A stretch of DNA of 64,000 nucleotides from Pelotomaculum sp. UBA1371 (GTDB taxonomy: Bacteria > Bacillota > Desulfotomaculia > Desulfotomaculales > Pelotomaculaceae): NCBI GenBank assembly GCA_002305915.1, contig DBRJ01000004.1:204421-268420 (forward strand), read 5' to 3'. The position numbers and the translations under genes are program-made. The notes below the pieces were generated by a model, which made no database searches, had not been told where the DNA came from, and saw nothing but the letters and a program-made list of their open reading frames with translations. This document shows positions 25,635 through 33,422 of the stretch, piece by piece (within the stretch, counting starts at the first letter, position 1; the number at the start of each line of letters is the position of its first letter).

Positions 25635-27257
25635 ATGTTAAAAATAAAGCCAAAATTTTTTACCCTGCGAACAAAAATGGCCATACTTTCTTTCGGTTCA
25701 GTTTTTCTGGCGATTCTAATCGGAGGCATCATTGTAGTTGACAAGATATCTGCCACATTTGAGAAAGAAGCCGGGATGCGCGCCATGGCCATAGCCCGCA
25801 CCCTGGCTCAATTCGAGGAAATCCAAAAAAACACCGGGGAGCCCGGAGGCGCAGTTACCATCCAGCCGATTGCCGAGCGTACTCGCCTGGCCACGGGTGT
25901 TGAATACATCGTTATTGTAGACATGGAAGGAATCCGGTATTCGCACCCGGTAGAAGAACGAATCGGCAAAAAATTTACAGATGTCGATCTGGGGCCGGCA
26001 CTGGCAAACAATGAGTATATATCCAGCGCAGAAGGGGTACTGGGTCCTTCCGTCCGGGCTTTTGTACCCGTTAAGATTGAAGAGGGAACCCGCCAGGTGG
26101 GTGTAGTTGTAGTGGGAATTTTAATTCCCACCATCGGATTCTTATTAAGGACCATCCAGACACAGCTTTACTACTCCCTGGGCACGGGTTTGATTGTCGG
26201 CCTGCTGGGTTCTCTATATCTGGCCAGGAGAATAAAAAAAGCCATGTTTAGTCTGGAACCGGAAGAGATAGCCAGACTCCTGGAAGAGCGGGTGGCAATT
26301 TTTCAGGCTATGGGTGAGGGTATAATTGCAATTGATCGAGATAACCAGATAACCGTCGTTAATGAAGAGGCCCAGCGAATTTTGGAAAAAACAAGTGAAG
26401 ATTTGATCGGAAAGACAATAACAAGCATTATCCCTTACTCCACACTGCCGGAAGTCCTTCAAACAGGGGAAGCCCAGATTAATCAACAGATGTTTTTGAA
26501 CGATACAATGGTCCTGGTGAACAAGGTGCCGGTACGGTTTAAAGGCGAGATTATCGGGGCGGTGGCCACATTTCAGGATAAAACCGAGATAAACAGACTG
26601 GCTGAGGAATTGACCGGAGTAAAAGCTTTTATTGAAGCCTTAAGGGTTCAGAATCATGAACATAAAAACAAGCTCCACACAATAGCCGGCCTAATCCAGT
26701 TGGAAAAGTACGAACACGCCCTTGACTATATTTTTGATCTTTCCGAGGAACAGCAAGAGATTACCGGGCTCTTAACAAAAAACATTTGTGACGACAGCAT
26801 TGCGGGGCTGCTCCTGGGCAAGTACGAAAGGGCCAAAGAGCTCCGTATAAAATTAGATATAGACCGGAATACCAATTTCAGGGAACTTCCCTCCTGCCTG
26901 CAAACAGGAGAACTTGTAATAATCCTGGGCAACCTGATTGAAAATGCCCTTGACGCTGTTCGTATGGAAAAACCGGAACGACGGAAGGTATTTTTTTCAA
27001 TGCTGGACACTCCTGAAAATCTGACCATTACTGTAAGGGATATGGGTCCCGGCATTCCGGTAGAAATGCGGGAAATTATTTTCCAACAGGGTTTTTCAAC
27101 AAAAGGTTCGGCCAACTGCGGTCTGGGCCTTTACCTGGTAAAACGCTATGTTAACATGGGCGGCGGTTCAATATTAATCCAGGACGCAAATGGTGGAGGT
27201 GTTATTTTCAATATAAATATCCCCAAAGAACAGGGTAGTCAAAAAAAACCGAGTTAA
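25635..27257 (+). CDS. dctS: C4-dicarboxylate-type sensor histidine kinase (CitA/DcuS/DctS family)
   Basis: Membrane sensor kinase of 540 residues. A first membrane helix (about 15-37, FLAILIGGIIVV) and a second (about 165-200, VVVVGILIPTIGFLL and LGTGLIVGLLGSLYL) enclose an extracytoplasmic sCache/PDC domain with the family-typical YIVIVDMEGIRYSHPVEERIGK. A cytoplasmic PAS domain (about 215-320) precedes the Spo0B-like phosphoacceptor helix with NHEHKNKLHTIAGLIQLEKY (His acceptor) and an HATPase domain (NLIENALDAV; DMGPGIP; GLGLYLVK). The response regulator follows 16 bp later. ATG after GGAG. The adjacent DctP-like binding protein makes DctS of Bacillus the best comparison; ligand not proven. 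The gene symbol is by analogy. Confidence 0.88.
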   Translation: MLKIKPKFFTLRTKMAILSFGSVFLAILIGGIIVVDKISATFEKEAGMRAMAIARTLAQFEEIQKNTGEPGGAVTIQPIAERTRLATGVEYIVIVDMEGIRYSHPVEERIGKKFTDVDLGPALANNEYISSAEGVLGPSVRAFVPVKIEEGTRQVGVVVVGILIPTIGFLLRTIQTQLYYSLGTGLIVGLLGSLYLARRIKKAMFSLEPEEIARLLEERVAIFQAMGEGIIAIDRDNQITVVNEEAQRILEKTSEDLIGKTITSIIPYSTLPEVLQTGEAQINQQMFLNDTMVLVNKVPVRFKGEIIGAVATFQDKTEINRLAEELTGVKAFIEALRVQNHEHKNKLHTIAGLIQLEKYEHALDYIFDLSEEQQEITGLLTKNICDDSIAGLLLGKYERAKELRIKLDIDRNTNFRELPSCLQTGELVIILGNLIENALDAVRMEKPERRKVFFSMLDTPENLTITVRDMGPGIPVEMREIIFQQGFSTKGSANCGLGLYLVKRYVNMGGGSILIQDANGGGVIFNINIPKEQGSQKKPS

Positions 27258-27273
27258 GAAGGTGATTGAGTAA

Positions 27274-27951
27274 ATGTCCCAGATAGATGTTTTAATTATT
27301 GAGGATGATCCCATGGTAGTTGAAGTGAACCGGGGCTTTATTAATGCCGTACAGGGGTTCAGGGTGGCAGGGGTAGCCCGTACCGGCCGGGAAGCCATCG
27401 AAATGGTGAAGGAATTGGTTCCGGACCTCGTTCTCCTTGATATCTATCTCCCTGATATTGACGGTGTAACTACACTTCAGGAGATCAGACGGATCGGTCT
27501 GCCCACGGATGTAATCATTATTACAGCTGCTCATAACGCCGAAACCATTCAAAACGTCTTTCGCTACGGGGCTATAGACTATATTGTTAAACCCTTTAAA
27601 TTTACCCGCTTGAAAGCTTCCCTTAATTGTTATGCTACTTTGCACAACCGGTTTAAGTGCCAGAGTCAGATGAACCAGAATGAAATTGACAGTTTAGCGC
27701 TGAGCCGCGGGCAACAGCTGGATGAAGGGGTTCCCAAGGGGTTGAATGAAATCACGCTAAAACAGGTTTACCTGTATTTGCTGAAGGAAGGAACCGCCTT
27801 ATCAGCTGAGGAAGTCGCTGAAGGCGTCGGGCTGGCCAGGGTCACCGCCAGAAGATACCTGGATTTTTTAGAGAAATCAGGCAGGGTAATCCTAGAACTG
27901 CAATATGGTTCCGTAGGACGTCCAGTAAACAGGTACAGAACCCTGGAATAA
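27274..27951 (+). CDS. dctR: Response regulator, CitB/DcuR/DctR family
   Basis: A 225-residue regulator with a CheY-like receiver (IIEDDPMVVEVNRGFI; phosphoacceptor Asp in LVLLDIYLPDIDG; Thr and Lys of ITAAHNAE and IVKPFKF) and a C-terminal helix-turn-helix domain (TLKQVYLYLLKEGTALSAEEVAEGVGLARVTARRYL) of the kind found in DcuR and DctR. It is certainly the partner of the kinase directly in front. Targets are likely transport or catabolism genes for C4-dicarboxylates, such as the neighbouring binding protein or the fumarase genes 4 kb downstream; this is inference. Confidence 0.9.
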   Translation: MSQIDVLIIEDDPMVVEVNRGFINAVQGFRVAGVARTGREAIEMVKELVPDLVLLDIYLPDIDGVTTLQEIRRIGLPTDVIIITAAHNAETIQNVFRYGAIDYIVKPFKFTRLKASLNCYATLHNRFKCQSQMNQNEIDSLALSRGQQLDEGVPKGLNEITLKQVYLYLLKEGTALSAEEVAEGVGLARVTARRYLDFLEKSGRVILELQYGSVGRPVNRYRTLE

Positions 27952-28062
27952 TAAATGAGTTAAATAACCAATATTGATTTTATTAACTTTTCATTGTATT
28001 CAGGCAAATACTTGTATATATTTAAACCGTACCCGTACAAAAAACAAACTGTTAACGGGGAG

Positions 28063-29109
28063 GTGAAGAGTGTATCAAAAAAAATAATCCGGATTTGTTT
28101 GTTTCTGTTTATTATTATTGTGCTCAGCATTCCCAACGGGTGCGGTAAGCGGGTAGAAGATTCGGAACAGGTTAGTCCGGAAGAAAAAATTGTAATCAAG
28201 TTTTCCCATGTAGTCGCTGAAAACACACCCAAGGGACTTGCTGCCCAACGTTTTGCAGCGCTTGTAAAAGAGAGGTCCAACGGGAGAATCGAAGTACAGG
28301 TATTTCCAAACTCCACCCTGTTCAAAGACGGTGAAGAGATCCAGGCCCTTCAATCAGGGACCGTGCAGATGATTGCACCTACTACATCCAAGTTATCGGG
28401 ATTGTTTCCGCAATGGCAGATATTTGATCTGCCTTACGCTTTCCCGGATGAGGATACTGTCCACAGAGCCATGGACGGCAGTATCGGAACCCAATTATAT
28501 CAAGGATTAAGCCTGCATAAAATGAAGGCTCTGGCTTTCTGGGATAACGGCTTCAAACAAATGACCAACAGCCAAAGGCCTTTAATTCACCCGGCAGATT
28601 TTCAGGGATTAACGTTCAGGGTCATGATTAACAGCAATGTCTTAAAAAGGCAGTTTGAAAAACTCAACGCCCACCCGGTTGAAGTATCCTTCGATGACCT
28701 CTACCGTGCCCTGGAATCCCAGGAAATCCATGGTGGAGAAAACACAATGACTAATATCAATTCTAAAAATCTTTACAAGGTACAACCCTACCTGACCATA
28801 TCAAACCACGGTTACATGGGCTATATAGTTATAACCAATACCGATTTCTGGTCAAGCCTTCCTGAAGATGTCCGGTCTCTTCTGGAGGAAACTTTGCTCG
28901 AAGTGACGGACTGGGAGCGTGAACAGGCTTCCGTTATGAATCAAAGAGATCTGCAGCAAATTATTTCGTCCGGATATGTCCAGGTACACTATCAGTCCGA
29001 GGCAGAAAAAAAAGAATGGGAACAGATTCTTAAACCCATCTATAATGAATTCAGAGATGTAATCGGCGAAGCTTTATTGCGCAGCGTTGAAGATTTAAAA
29101 GCTGGATAG
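28063..29109 (+). CDS. dctB: TRAP-type dicarboxylate-binding lipoprotein (DctP family), orphan
   Basis: An extracytoplasmic solute-binding protein of the DctP family, about 348 residues. A basic start (KSVSKKIIR), a hydrophobic stretch (ICLFLFIIIVLSIP) and NGC give a lipoprotein signal. The mature part shows KFSHVVAENTPKGLAAQRFAALV, IEVQVFPNSTLFKDGEEIQALQSG and LTFRVM (conserved arginine for the carboxylate) with GGENTMTNI. No dctQ or dctM membrane genes follow; behind it lie a terminator and lexA. In Bacillus subtilis DctB, such an orphan protein, works as co-sensor with DctS. The GTG at 28063 touches its ribosome site, so the exact start is uncertain. Confidence 0.85.
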   Translation: MKSVSKKIIRICLFLFIIIVLSIPNGCGKRVEDSEQVSPEEKIVIKFSHVVAENTPKGLAAQRFAALVKERSNGRIEVQVFPNSTLFKDGEEIQALQSGTVQMIAPTTSKLSGLFPQWQIFDLPYAFPDEDTVHRAMDGSIGTQLYQGLSLHKMKALAFWDNGFKQMTNSQRPLIHPADFQGLTFRVMINSNVLKRQFEKLNAHPVEVSFDDLYRALESQEIHGGENTMTNINSKNLYKVQPYLTISNHGYMGYIVITNTDFWSSLPEDVRSLLEETLLEVTDWEREQASVMNQRDLQQIISSGYVQVHYQSEAEKKEWEQILKPIYNEFRDVIGEALLRSVEDLKAG

Positions 29110-29143
29110 ACTGCTGCAGCTATGTTATATTTTAATGTCATTT

Positions 29144-29180
29144 AAAAAACACCTCTCAAAAAGAAACGGTGTTTTTTTGT
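29144..29180 (+). terminator. Terminator between dctB-like gene and lexA (possibly bidirectional)
   Basis: AAAAACACC (29144-29152) pairs with GGTGTTTTT (29168-29176), followed by more T. A-rich bases before the stem give the minus-strand lexA transcript a T-run as well. Confidence 0.8.
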
Positions 29181-29186
29181 TCTTTT

Positions 29187-29798
29187 TTAATGGATTTTTC
29201 GGACCAGGCCGATTACTTTACCGAGAATTTGAAGTTCAGTTGTATAGATTGGTTCCAACAGTTGGTTTTCCGGCTGCAGGCGGACCCGGCCCTTTTCCCT
29301 GTAGAACCTTTTTACTGTAGCTTCTTCATCAAGCAAGGCCACAACAATATCTCCGTTGTCTGCATCGTGCTGCCGCCGCACTACAACCAGGTCCCCTTCC
29401 AGGATTCCGGCTTCAATCATGCTGTCCCCACGCACCGCAAGCATAAAGAACTCTCCTGTGCCGGTGAAATGAACCGGCAGGGAAAATGTCTCTTCCCTGT
29501 TTTCCACGGCTAAAAGGGGAACACCTGCTGCTACAAGGCCCAGCAGTGGAATACTGACGCATTCGATCCGGTTTTCCGAAAGATTATCAAGTACTTCCAT
29601 GGCTCTGGGCTTGGCAGGATCACGCCTCAAATATCCCTTGTCCTCTAACTTTTTAAGATATCCATGCACGGTAGAGCTAGAACTTAATCCCACTGCCTGA
29701 CCGATTTCCCTGACCGAGGGGGGATATCCCTTTTTACGGATGTTATCCTTGATAAACGTTAGAATGGCTGCTTGCTTCGGGGTTAAATCACCGATCAT
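29187..29798 (-). CDS. lexA: SOS response repressor LexA
   Basis: Represses DNA-damage genes and cleaves itself when RecA is active. The 203 residues have an N-terminal winged helix ([44 protein letters not shown]) and a C-terminal S24 protease domain: Ala-Gly cleavage site in LVAAGVP (about residue 91), catalytic serine in [10 protein letters not shown] and lysine in [10 protein letters not shown] LexA operator lies 61 bp upstream of its ATG, indicating self-repression. The nearby + strand genes are not obviously part of the SOS response. Confidence 0.97.
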   Translation of the reverse strand: MIGDLTPKQAAILTFIKDNIRKKGYPPSVREIGQAVGLSSSSTVHGYLKKLEDKGYLRRDPAKPRAMEVLDNLSENRIECVSIPLLGLVAAGVPLLAVENREETFSLPVHFTGTGEFFMLAVRGDSMIEAGILEGDLVVVRRQHDADNGDIVVALLDEEATVKRFYREKGRVRLQPENQLLEPIYTTELQILGKVIGLVRKIH

Positions 29799-29833
29799 AA
29801 TCTCACCAGCCTTCTTTACTTATTTTTTCAGTA

Positions 29834-29862
29834 ATTATAACACAATATGGAGCCAAATGAAA
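29834..29862 (-). promoter_or_regulatory. Probable sigma-A promoter of lexA
   Basis: On the minus strand a perfect TATAAT (29834-29839) with TTTCAT (29857-29862) 17 bp upstream. The -35 box is poor, but it overlaps the LexA operator, as expected for a repressible promoter. Confidence 0.6.
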
Positions 29863-29872
29863 CGCTTGTTCG
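29859..29872 (-). promoter_or_regulatory. LexA operator (SOS box)
   Basis: CGAACAAGCGTTTC on the minus strand matches the Bacillus-type SOS consensus CGAAC-RNRY-GTTYC at every position. It covers the -35 region of lexA and lies 111 bp in front of the sigma-54 activator start on the other strand. Confidence 0.92.
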
Positions 29873-29982
29873 TATTATGTTTAAAATTTTTAATTAATAT
29901 TTTTTTTAATTTTTAGAAGGATGCGCCCCTTTGTTGTAGAATGAATCAAAAGATAGTCACAAAGTCAGGAAGGGGGGCAGGG

Positions 29983-31689
29983 ATGCAAAAATATAAAGTA
30001 GCTATAGTTGGCGCAGGAAAAGGCGGTCATTCAATTTACAGGATGCTAAAAAAAATGGAAGAAGTTGAAATAATCGGGATAGCCGATATAAATCCTGCAG
30101 CTCCTGGTATCACGGCCGCACAAGAAGACGGTGTCTTTGTCACAACAAACTATATTGAGCTCGCCAGGCTACAGGGACTGGACATTATTATCGAAGTCAC
30201 AGGAAACTCGGATGTAAAGGAGCACATACTACGGATCAAGCATAACTATACGGCAATAATGGAGTCACAGGCCGCAAATCTTATGATGATCGTGCTCAAA
30301 GAAAAAGAAGAGATAGCGGAACTAACAAAAATCCAAGGTGAACTATCGGCTATTTTGAATTCTATGCAGGAGGCTATTGAAGTAGCGGATATCAATGGAA
30401 CGATTAAATATGTTAACCCTGCTTTTTCCCGCATTACAGGCATACCCGAAAAAGAAAGGATTGGCCAGAATATCTTTGAAAGCTCTCCGGACGGAGCCCT
30501 TGCCCACTTATTAAAAACGGGTAAGATGGTTTTTGGCCAAAGAACAAGAGTAGGAGGAAGCAACGCTGAAGTCGTTGCCAACTCCGCTCCCATCATCGTT
30601 GACGGAAAGATGGAGGGCGGCGTAGTAGTTTTCCAACATTTTACAGACATTATGAATATGATGGAAGAATTGAAAAAGAGTACCACCATCATAGAGAACC
30701 TTACTGATAAATTGGGACAGGTAACAACAAGTAAATATTCCTTTGAAGATATTATCGGAAACAGCACCGAAATTAAAAAATGCATTAACCTGGCTGAAAA
30801 GTCTGCCCGCAGCAATTCAACTGTACTCCTTCTAGGTGAAAGCGGCACCGGGAAGGAATTATTCGCCCATTCCATTCACGGCGCATCCATGCGGCGGGAA
30901 AATCCATTTATTAAAGTTAATTGTGCAGCAATACCGGAAACACTTCTTGAAAGCGAATTCTTCGGTTATGCCAAGGGTGCCTTTACGGGCGCCGTGAAGT
31001 CCAAGATTGGAAAATTTGAACTTGCCCATAGCGGAACGATTTTTTTGGACGAGATTGGAGATATGAACCTCCTGCTTCAAGGCAAGTTGCTGCGGGTATT
31101 ACAAGAAATGGAATTTGAGCGCGTTGGAGGTAATCAGACTATTAAAGTGGATGTCAGGGTAATTGCAGCCACTAACCGGAACCTGCGGGAGTTGATCCGC
31201 CGGGGTGAATTCCGGGAAGATTTGTATTACCGGTTGAATGTCGTTGAAATTACCATTCCCCCCTTGCGCTTGCATAAGGAAGATTTGCCGGCACTGGTAA
31301 ACAACACGATCATCAAGCTCAATAGAAAATTGGGTAAAAAAGTAAAGGGTCTTTCCAAAGACGCTGAAGAAGTACTCTTTAGTTATGACTGGCCTGGTAA
31401 TGTCCGTGAGCTTGAAAATGTCATTGAACGGGTGATGGTAACCGTTGACGAGGAAATCCTGGTGAAAAAGAACCTGATCCAGCACGTCAATCAGTTCCGG
31501 ATTCTGCCGGAACGCGATGTTGATATAATGCCTATAGATCAGATGGAGGAAATGTTAATTCGTAAGGCCATGGCAAAATACGGCAACACAGTAGAGGGTA
31601 AAAGGCGTGCTGCCCATGCCCTGAATATTTCCCTGGCCACACTTTATAATAAATTGAAAAAAATAAGACCATCAAATATTAAAATTTAG
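29983..31689 (+). CDS. mmcA: Sigma-54 activator with Rossmann and PAS domains, regulator of the mmc cluster
   Basis: An enhancer-binding protein of 568 residues. Residues 1-110 form a Rossmann-like domain (KVAIVGAGKGGHSIYRML with a G-x-G-x2-G loop; EIIGIADINPAAPGI), suggesting NAD(H) or another nucleotide as signal. A PAS domain follows (about 125-245; AIEVADINGTIKYVNPAFSRITG). The AAA+ domain (about 255-490) has Walker A GESGTGKE, the sigma-54 contact loop GAFTGA and Walker B IFLDEIGD. A Fis-type helix-turn-helix ends the protein (KRRAAHALNISLATLYNKLKK). ATG 29983 follows AAGGGGGGCAGGG; an upstream ATG at 29941 lacks this. It precedes the fumarase genes and a -24/-12 promoter, so it is the likely activator. 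The symbol follows the P. thermopropionicum mmc naming from memory. Confidence 0.88.
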   Translation: MQKYKVAIVGAGKGGHSIYRMLKKMEEVEIIGIADINPAAPGITAAQEDGVFVTTNYIELARLQGLDIIIEVTGNSDVKEHILRIKHNYTAIMESQAANLMMIVLKEKEEIAELTKIQGELSAILNSMQEAIEVADINGTIKYVNPAFSRITGIPEKERIGQNIFESSPDGALAHLLKTGKMVFGQRTRVGGSNAEVVANSAPIIVDGKMEGGVVVFQHFTDIMNMMEELKKSTTIIENLTDKLGQVTTSKYSFEDIIGNSTEIKKCINLAEKSARSNSTVLLLGESGTGKELFAHSIHGASMRRENPFIKVNCAAIPETLLESEFFGYAKGAFTGAVKSKIGKFELAHSGTIFLDEIGDMNLLLQGKLLRVLQEMEFERVGGNQTIKVDVRVIAATNRNLRELIRRGEFREDLYYRLNVVEITIPPLRLHKEDLPALVNNTIIKLNRKLGKKVKGLSKDAEEVLFSYDWPGNVRELENVIERVMVTVDEEILVKKNLIQHVNQFRILPERDVDIMPIDQMEEMLIRKAMAKYGNTVEGKRRAAHALNISLATLYNKLKKIRPSNIKI

Positions 31690-31706
31690 AAACGATTACT
31701 AAGATT

Positions 31707-31748
31707 AAGAAAGACCGCTTTTATCAAGGGATAAGCCCTTTCTTATTC
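31707..31748 (+). terminator. Possible terminator behind the sigma-54 activator gene
   Basis: AAGAAAG (31707-31713) pairs with CTTTCTT (31738-31744); inside, TTATC and GATAA form a second stem. A T/A-rich stretch follows. It would separate the regulator from the fumarase transcript. Confidence 0.5.
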
Positions 31749-31901
31749 TATATATTAGAATTTTTTTATTAATAAATAAATTATTATTCGCTCAGGCAAA
31801 CTAAATAATTGTTTAACAATATTCAAGGATTAGGCAATAAACATAAGGTTGCCGGGGTTACAGGACGTATTGAATTTACGGTGATTAACAAGATCAGTAT
31901 C

Positions 31902-31918
31902 ATGGTACGGATCTTGCT
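31902..31918 (+). promoter_or_regulatory. Sigma-54 (-24/-12) promoter of the fumarase/mmc genes
   Basis: TGGTACGGATCTTGCT (31903-31918) matches TGGCAC-N5-TTGCT with one change. The invariant GG (31904-31905) and GC (31916-31917) are exactly ten bases apart as required. Transcription would begin near 31929, some 40 bases before the proposed fumarase start and before its AAAGGGGGG ribosome site. The sigma-54 activator gene lies directly upstream. Confidence 0.82.
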
Positions 31919-31970
31919 TTTTATATTTTGGGGAATCGAGAGCAACATTACAGCAAAGGGGGGAACTACA

Positions 31971-32813
31971 ATAAAAACCATTAACACCAGTGTGATTACG
32001 GAAGCCGTGAAGAAAATGTGTCAGGATGCGAACTTCAATCTGGGCAACGATGTGATGGAAGCTTTTAAAAAGTATTATGAGTCTGAGGTATCGCTCACAG
32101 GAAAGGAAATCTTGCAAATCCTTATTAAAAATGCTGAGATTGCCCGGGAAGAGCAGGCACCAATGTGTCAGGACACAGGTTTCGCCGTTGTTTTTGTTGA
32201 ACTGGGGCAGGATGTAAGGATCGAAGGTGGAGATTTCTACGAGGCCATCAATGAGGGCGTACGTCAAGGTTATACCGAAGGCTACCTGAGGAAATCCATC
32301 GTTAGCCATCCGCTTGAGCGCAAAAACACCGGAGATAATACACCAGCGGTTATTCACACTAAAATCGTGCCGGGGAAGAATCTACGTATTATCGTAGCAC
32401 CCAAGGGTGGCGGCTCTGAGAATATGAGTGCAATCAAAATGCTCAAACCCGCAGATGGTGTTGAAGGCGTCAAGAAATTTGTCGTAGACACGATTAAAGC
32501 AGCAGGTCCCAACCCCTGTCCTCCAGTTGTGGTAGGAGTGGGCATCGGCGGAACTTATGAAAAAGCCGCTCTGCTATCCAAAGAGGCTTTGTTAAGGGAA
32601 CTTGGTGAAAAGAGTAAATATCCCGATATTGCAAAATTAGAAGAAGAGCTTTTAGAGGAAATTAACAAAACCGGGGTCGGACCCCAGGGTCTTGGTGGTA
32701 AAACCACGGCACTTGCAGTGCATATTGAGATTTACGGCGCTCATATTGCCAGCCTTCCTGTAGCGGTTAACCTGAACTGCCACGCGGCCAGGCATAAAGA
32801 AGTGGTCTTGTAA
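31971..32813 (+). CDS. mmcB: Fumarate hydratase class I, alpha subunit
   Basis: Catalytic iron-sulfur subunit of the two-part class I fumarase (fumarate to malate). About 280 residues; landmarks are [17 protein letters not shown] at the start, [18 protein letters not shown] (cluster cysteine), [52 protein letters not shown] and [12 protein letters not shown] at the end. The reading frame has no normal start codon between the predicted transcription start and the family-typical N-terminus. AUA at 31971 lies seven bases behind AAAGGGGGG and is the best start; GTG at 31992 is 28 bases from that site. An ATG at 31902 falls inside the promoter. Upstream open frame (from 31809) is unlike the family. 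Confidence 0.9.
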   Translation: MKTINTSVITEAVKKMCQDANFNLGNDVMEAFKKYYESEVSLTGKEILQILIKNAEIAREEQAPMCQDTGFAVVFVELGQDVRIEGGDFYEAINEGVRQGYTEGYLRKSIVSHPLERKNTGDNTPAVIHTKIVPGKNLRIIVAPKGGGSENMSAIKMLKPADGVEGVKKFVVDTIKAAGPNPCPPVVVGVGIGGTYEKAALLSKEALLRELGEKSKYPDIAKLEEELLEEINKTGVGPQGLGGKTTALAVHIEIYGAHIASLPVAVNLNCHAARHKEVVL

Positions 32814-32867
32814 GGCAACTAATTAACCCCGAGATAATGCTTTCAAAATACAGGGGAGGTGAAATGA

Positions 32868-33422
32868 TTGACCCAGATAAGGCTTACTACCCCACTAACT
32901 GATGAAATGGTCGAAAAGTTGAGGATCGGCCAACAAGTTTTACTAAACGGTACTCTCTATACAGGACGCGATGCAGCCCACAAAAGGCTGGTAGATCTGA
33001 TTAAGCAAGGAAAAGAACTTCCTTTTGACCCTAAGGGGCAGGTCATATATTATGTTGGACCCACTCCGGCAAAACCGGGTAAAGTCATTGGTTCGTGCGG
33101 GCCAACAACCAGCTACAGGATGGATCCCTACGCTCCGGAACTTTATGCGCTGGGACTAAAAGCTTCCATAGGTAAAGGGAAAAGGTCACCGGAAGTAATC
33201 AAAGCATTAAAACAATACAAGGGTGTTTATTTCGCAGCAATTGGCGGAGCTGCTGCACTTATCGCCAAAAGCATAAAGTCAGCAAAGGTCATTGCTTATC
33301 CTGATTTAGGAGCGGAAGCCATCCACGAACTGGTTGTAGAAGATTTTCCAGTCGTGGTCGTGAATGATGTCATCGGCGGTGACCTTTACGAAGAGGGAAT
33401 TAAAATTTACGCGGCTAAATAA
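32868..33422 (+). CDS. mmcC: Fumarate hydratase class I, beta subunit
   Basis: C-terminal subunit of the two-part class I fumarase, 184 residues. Seen are LTTPLTDEMVEKLRIGQQVLLNG, TGRDAAHKRLV, IYYVGPTPAKPGKVIGSCGPTTSYRMD and the FAAIGGAAALIAKSI and AYPDLGAEAIHEL motifs. Starts with TTG at 32868, ten bases behind GGGGAGGT; the ATG at 32864 is out of frame and meets a stop after 12 codons. It lies 54 bp behind the alpha subunit. A 740-bp gap follows before the next mmc gene. Confidence 0.95.
   Translation: MTQIRLTTPLTDEMVEKLRIGQQVLLNGTLYTGRDAAHKRLVDLIKQGKELPFDPKGQVIYYVGPTPAKPGKVIGSCGPTTSYRMDPYAPELYALGLKASIGKGKRSPEVIKALKQYKGVYFAAIGGAAALIAKSIKSAKVIAYPDLGAEAIHELVVEDFPVVVVNDVIGGDLYEEGIKIYAAK

Noticed and set aside
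32864..32902. ATG start for fumarase beta at 32864
   Set aside because: Out of frame with the conserved protein; it meets a stop after 12 codons. TTG 32868 fits.
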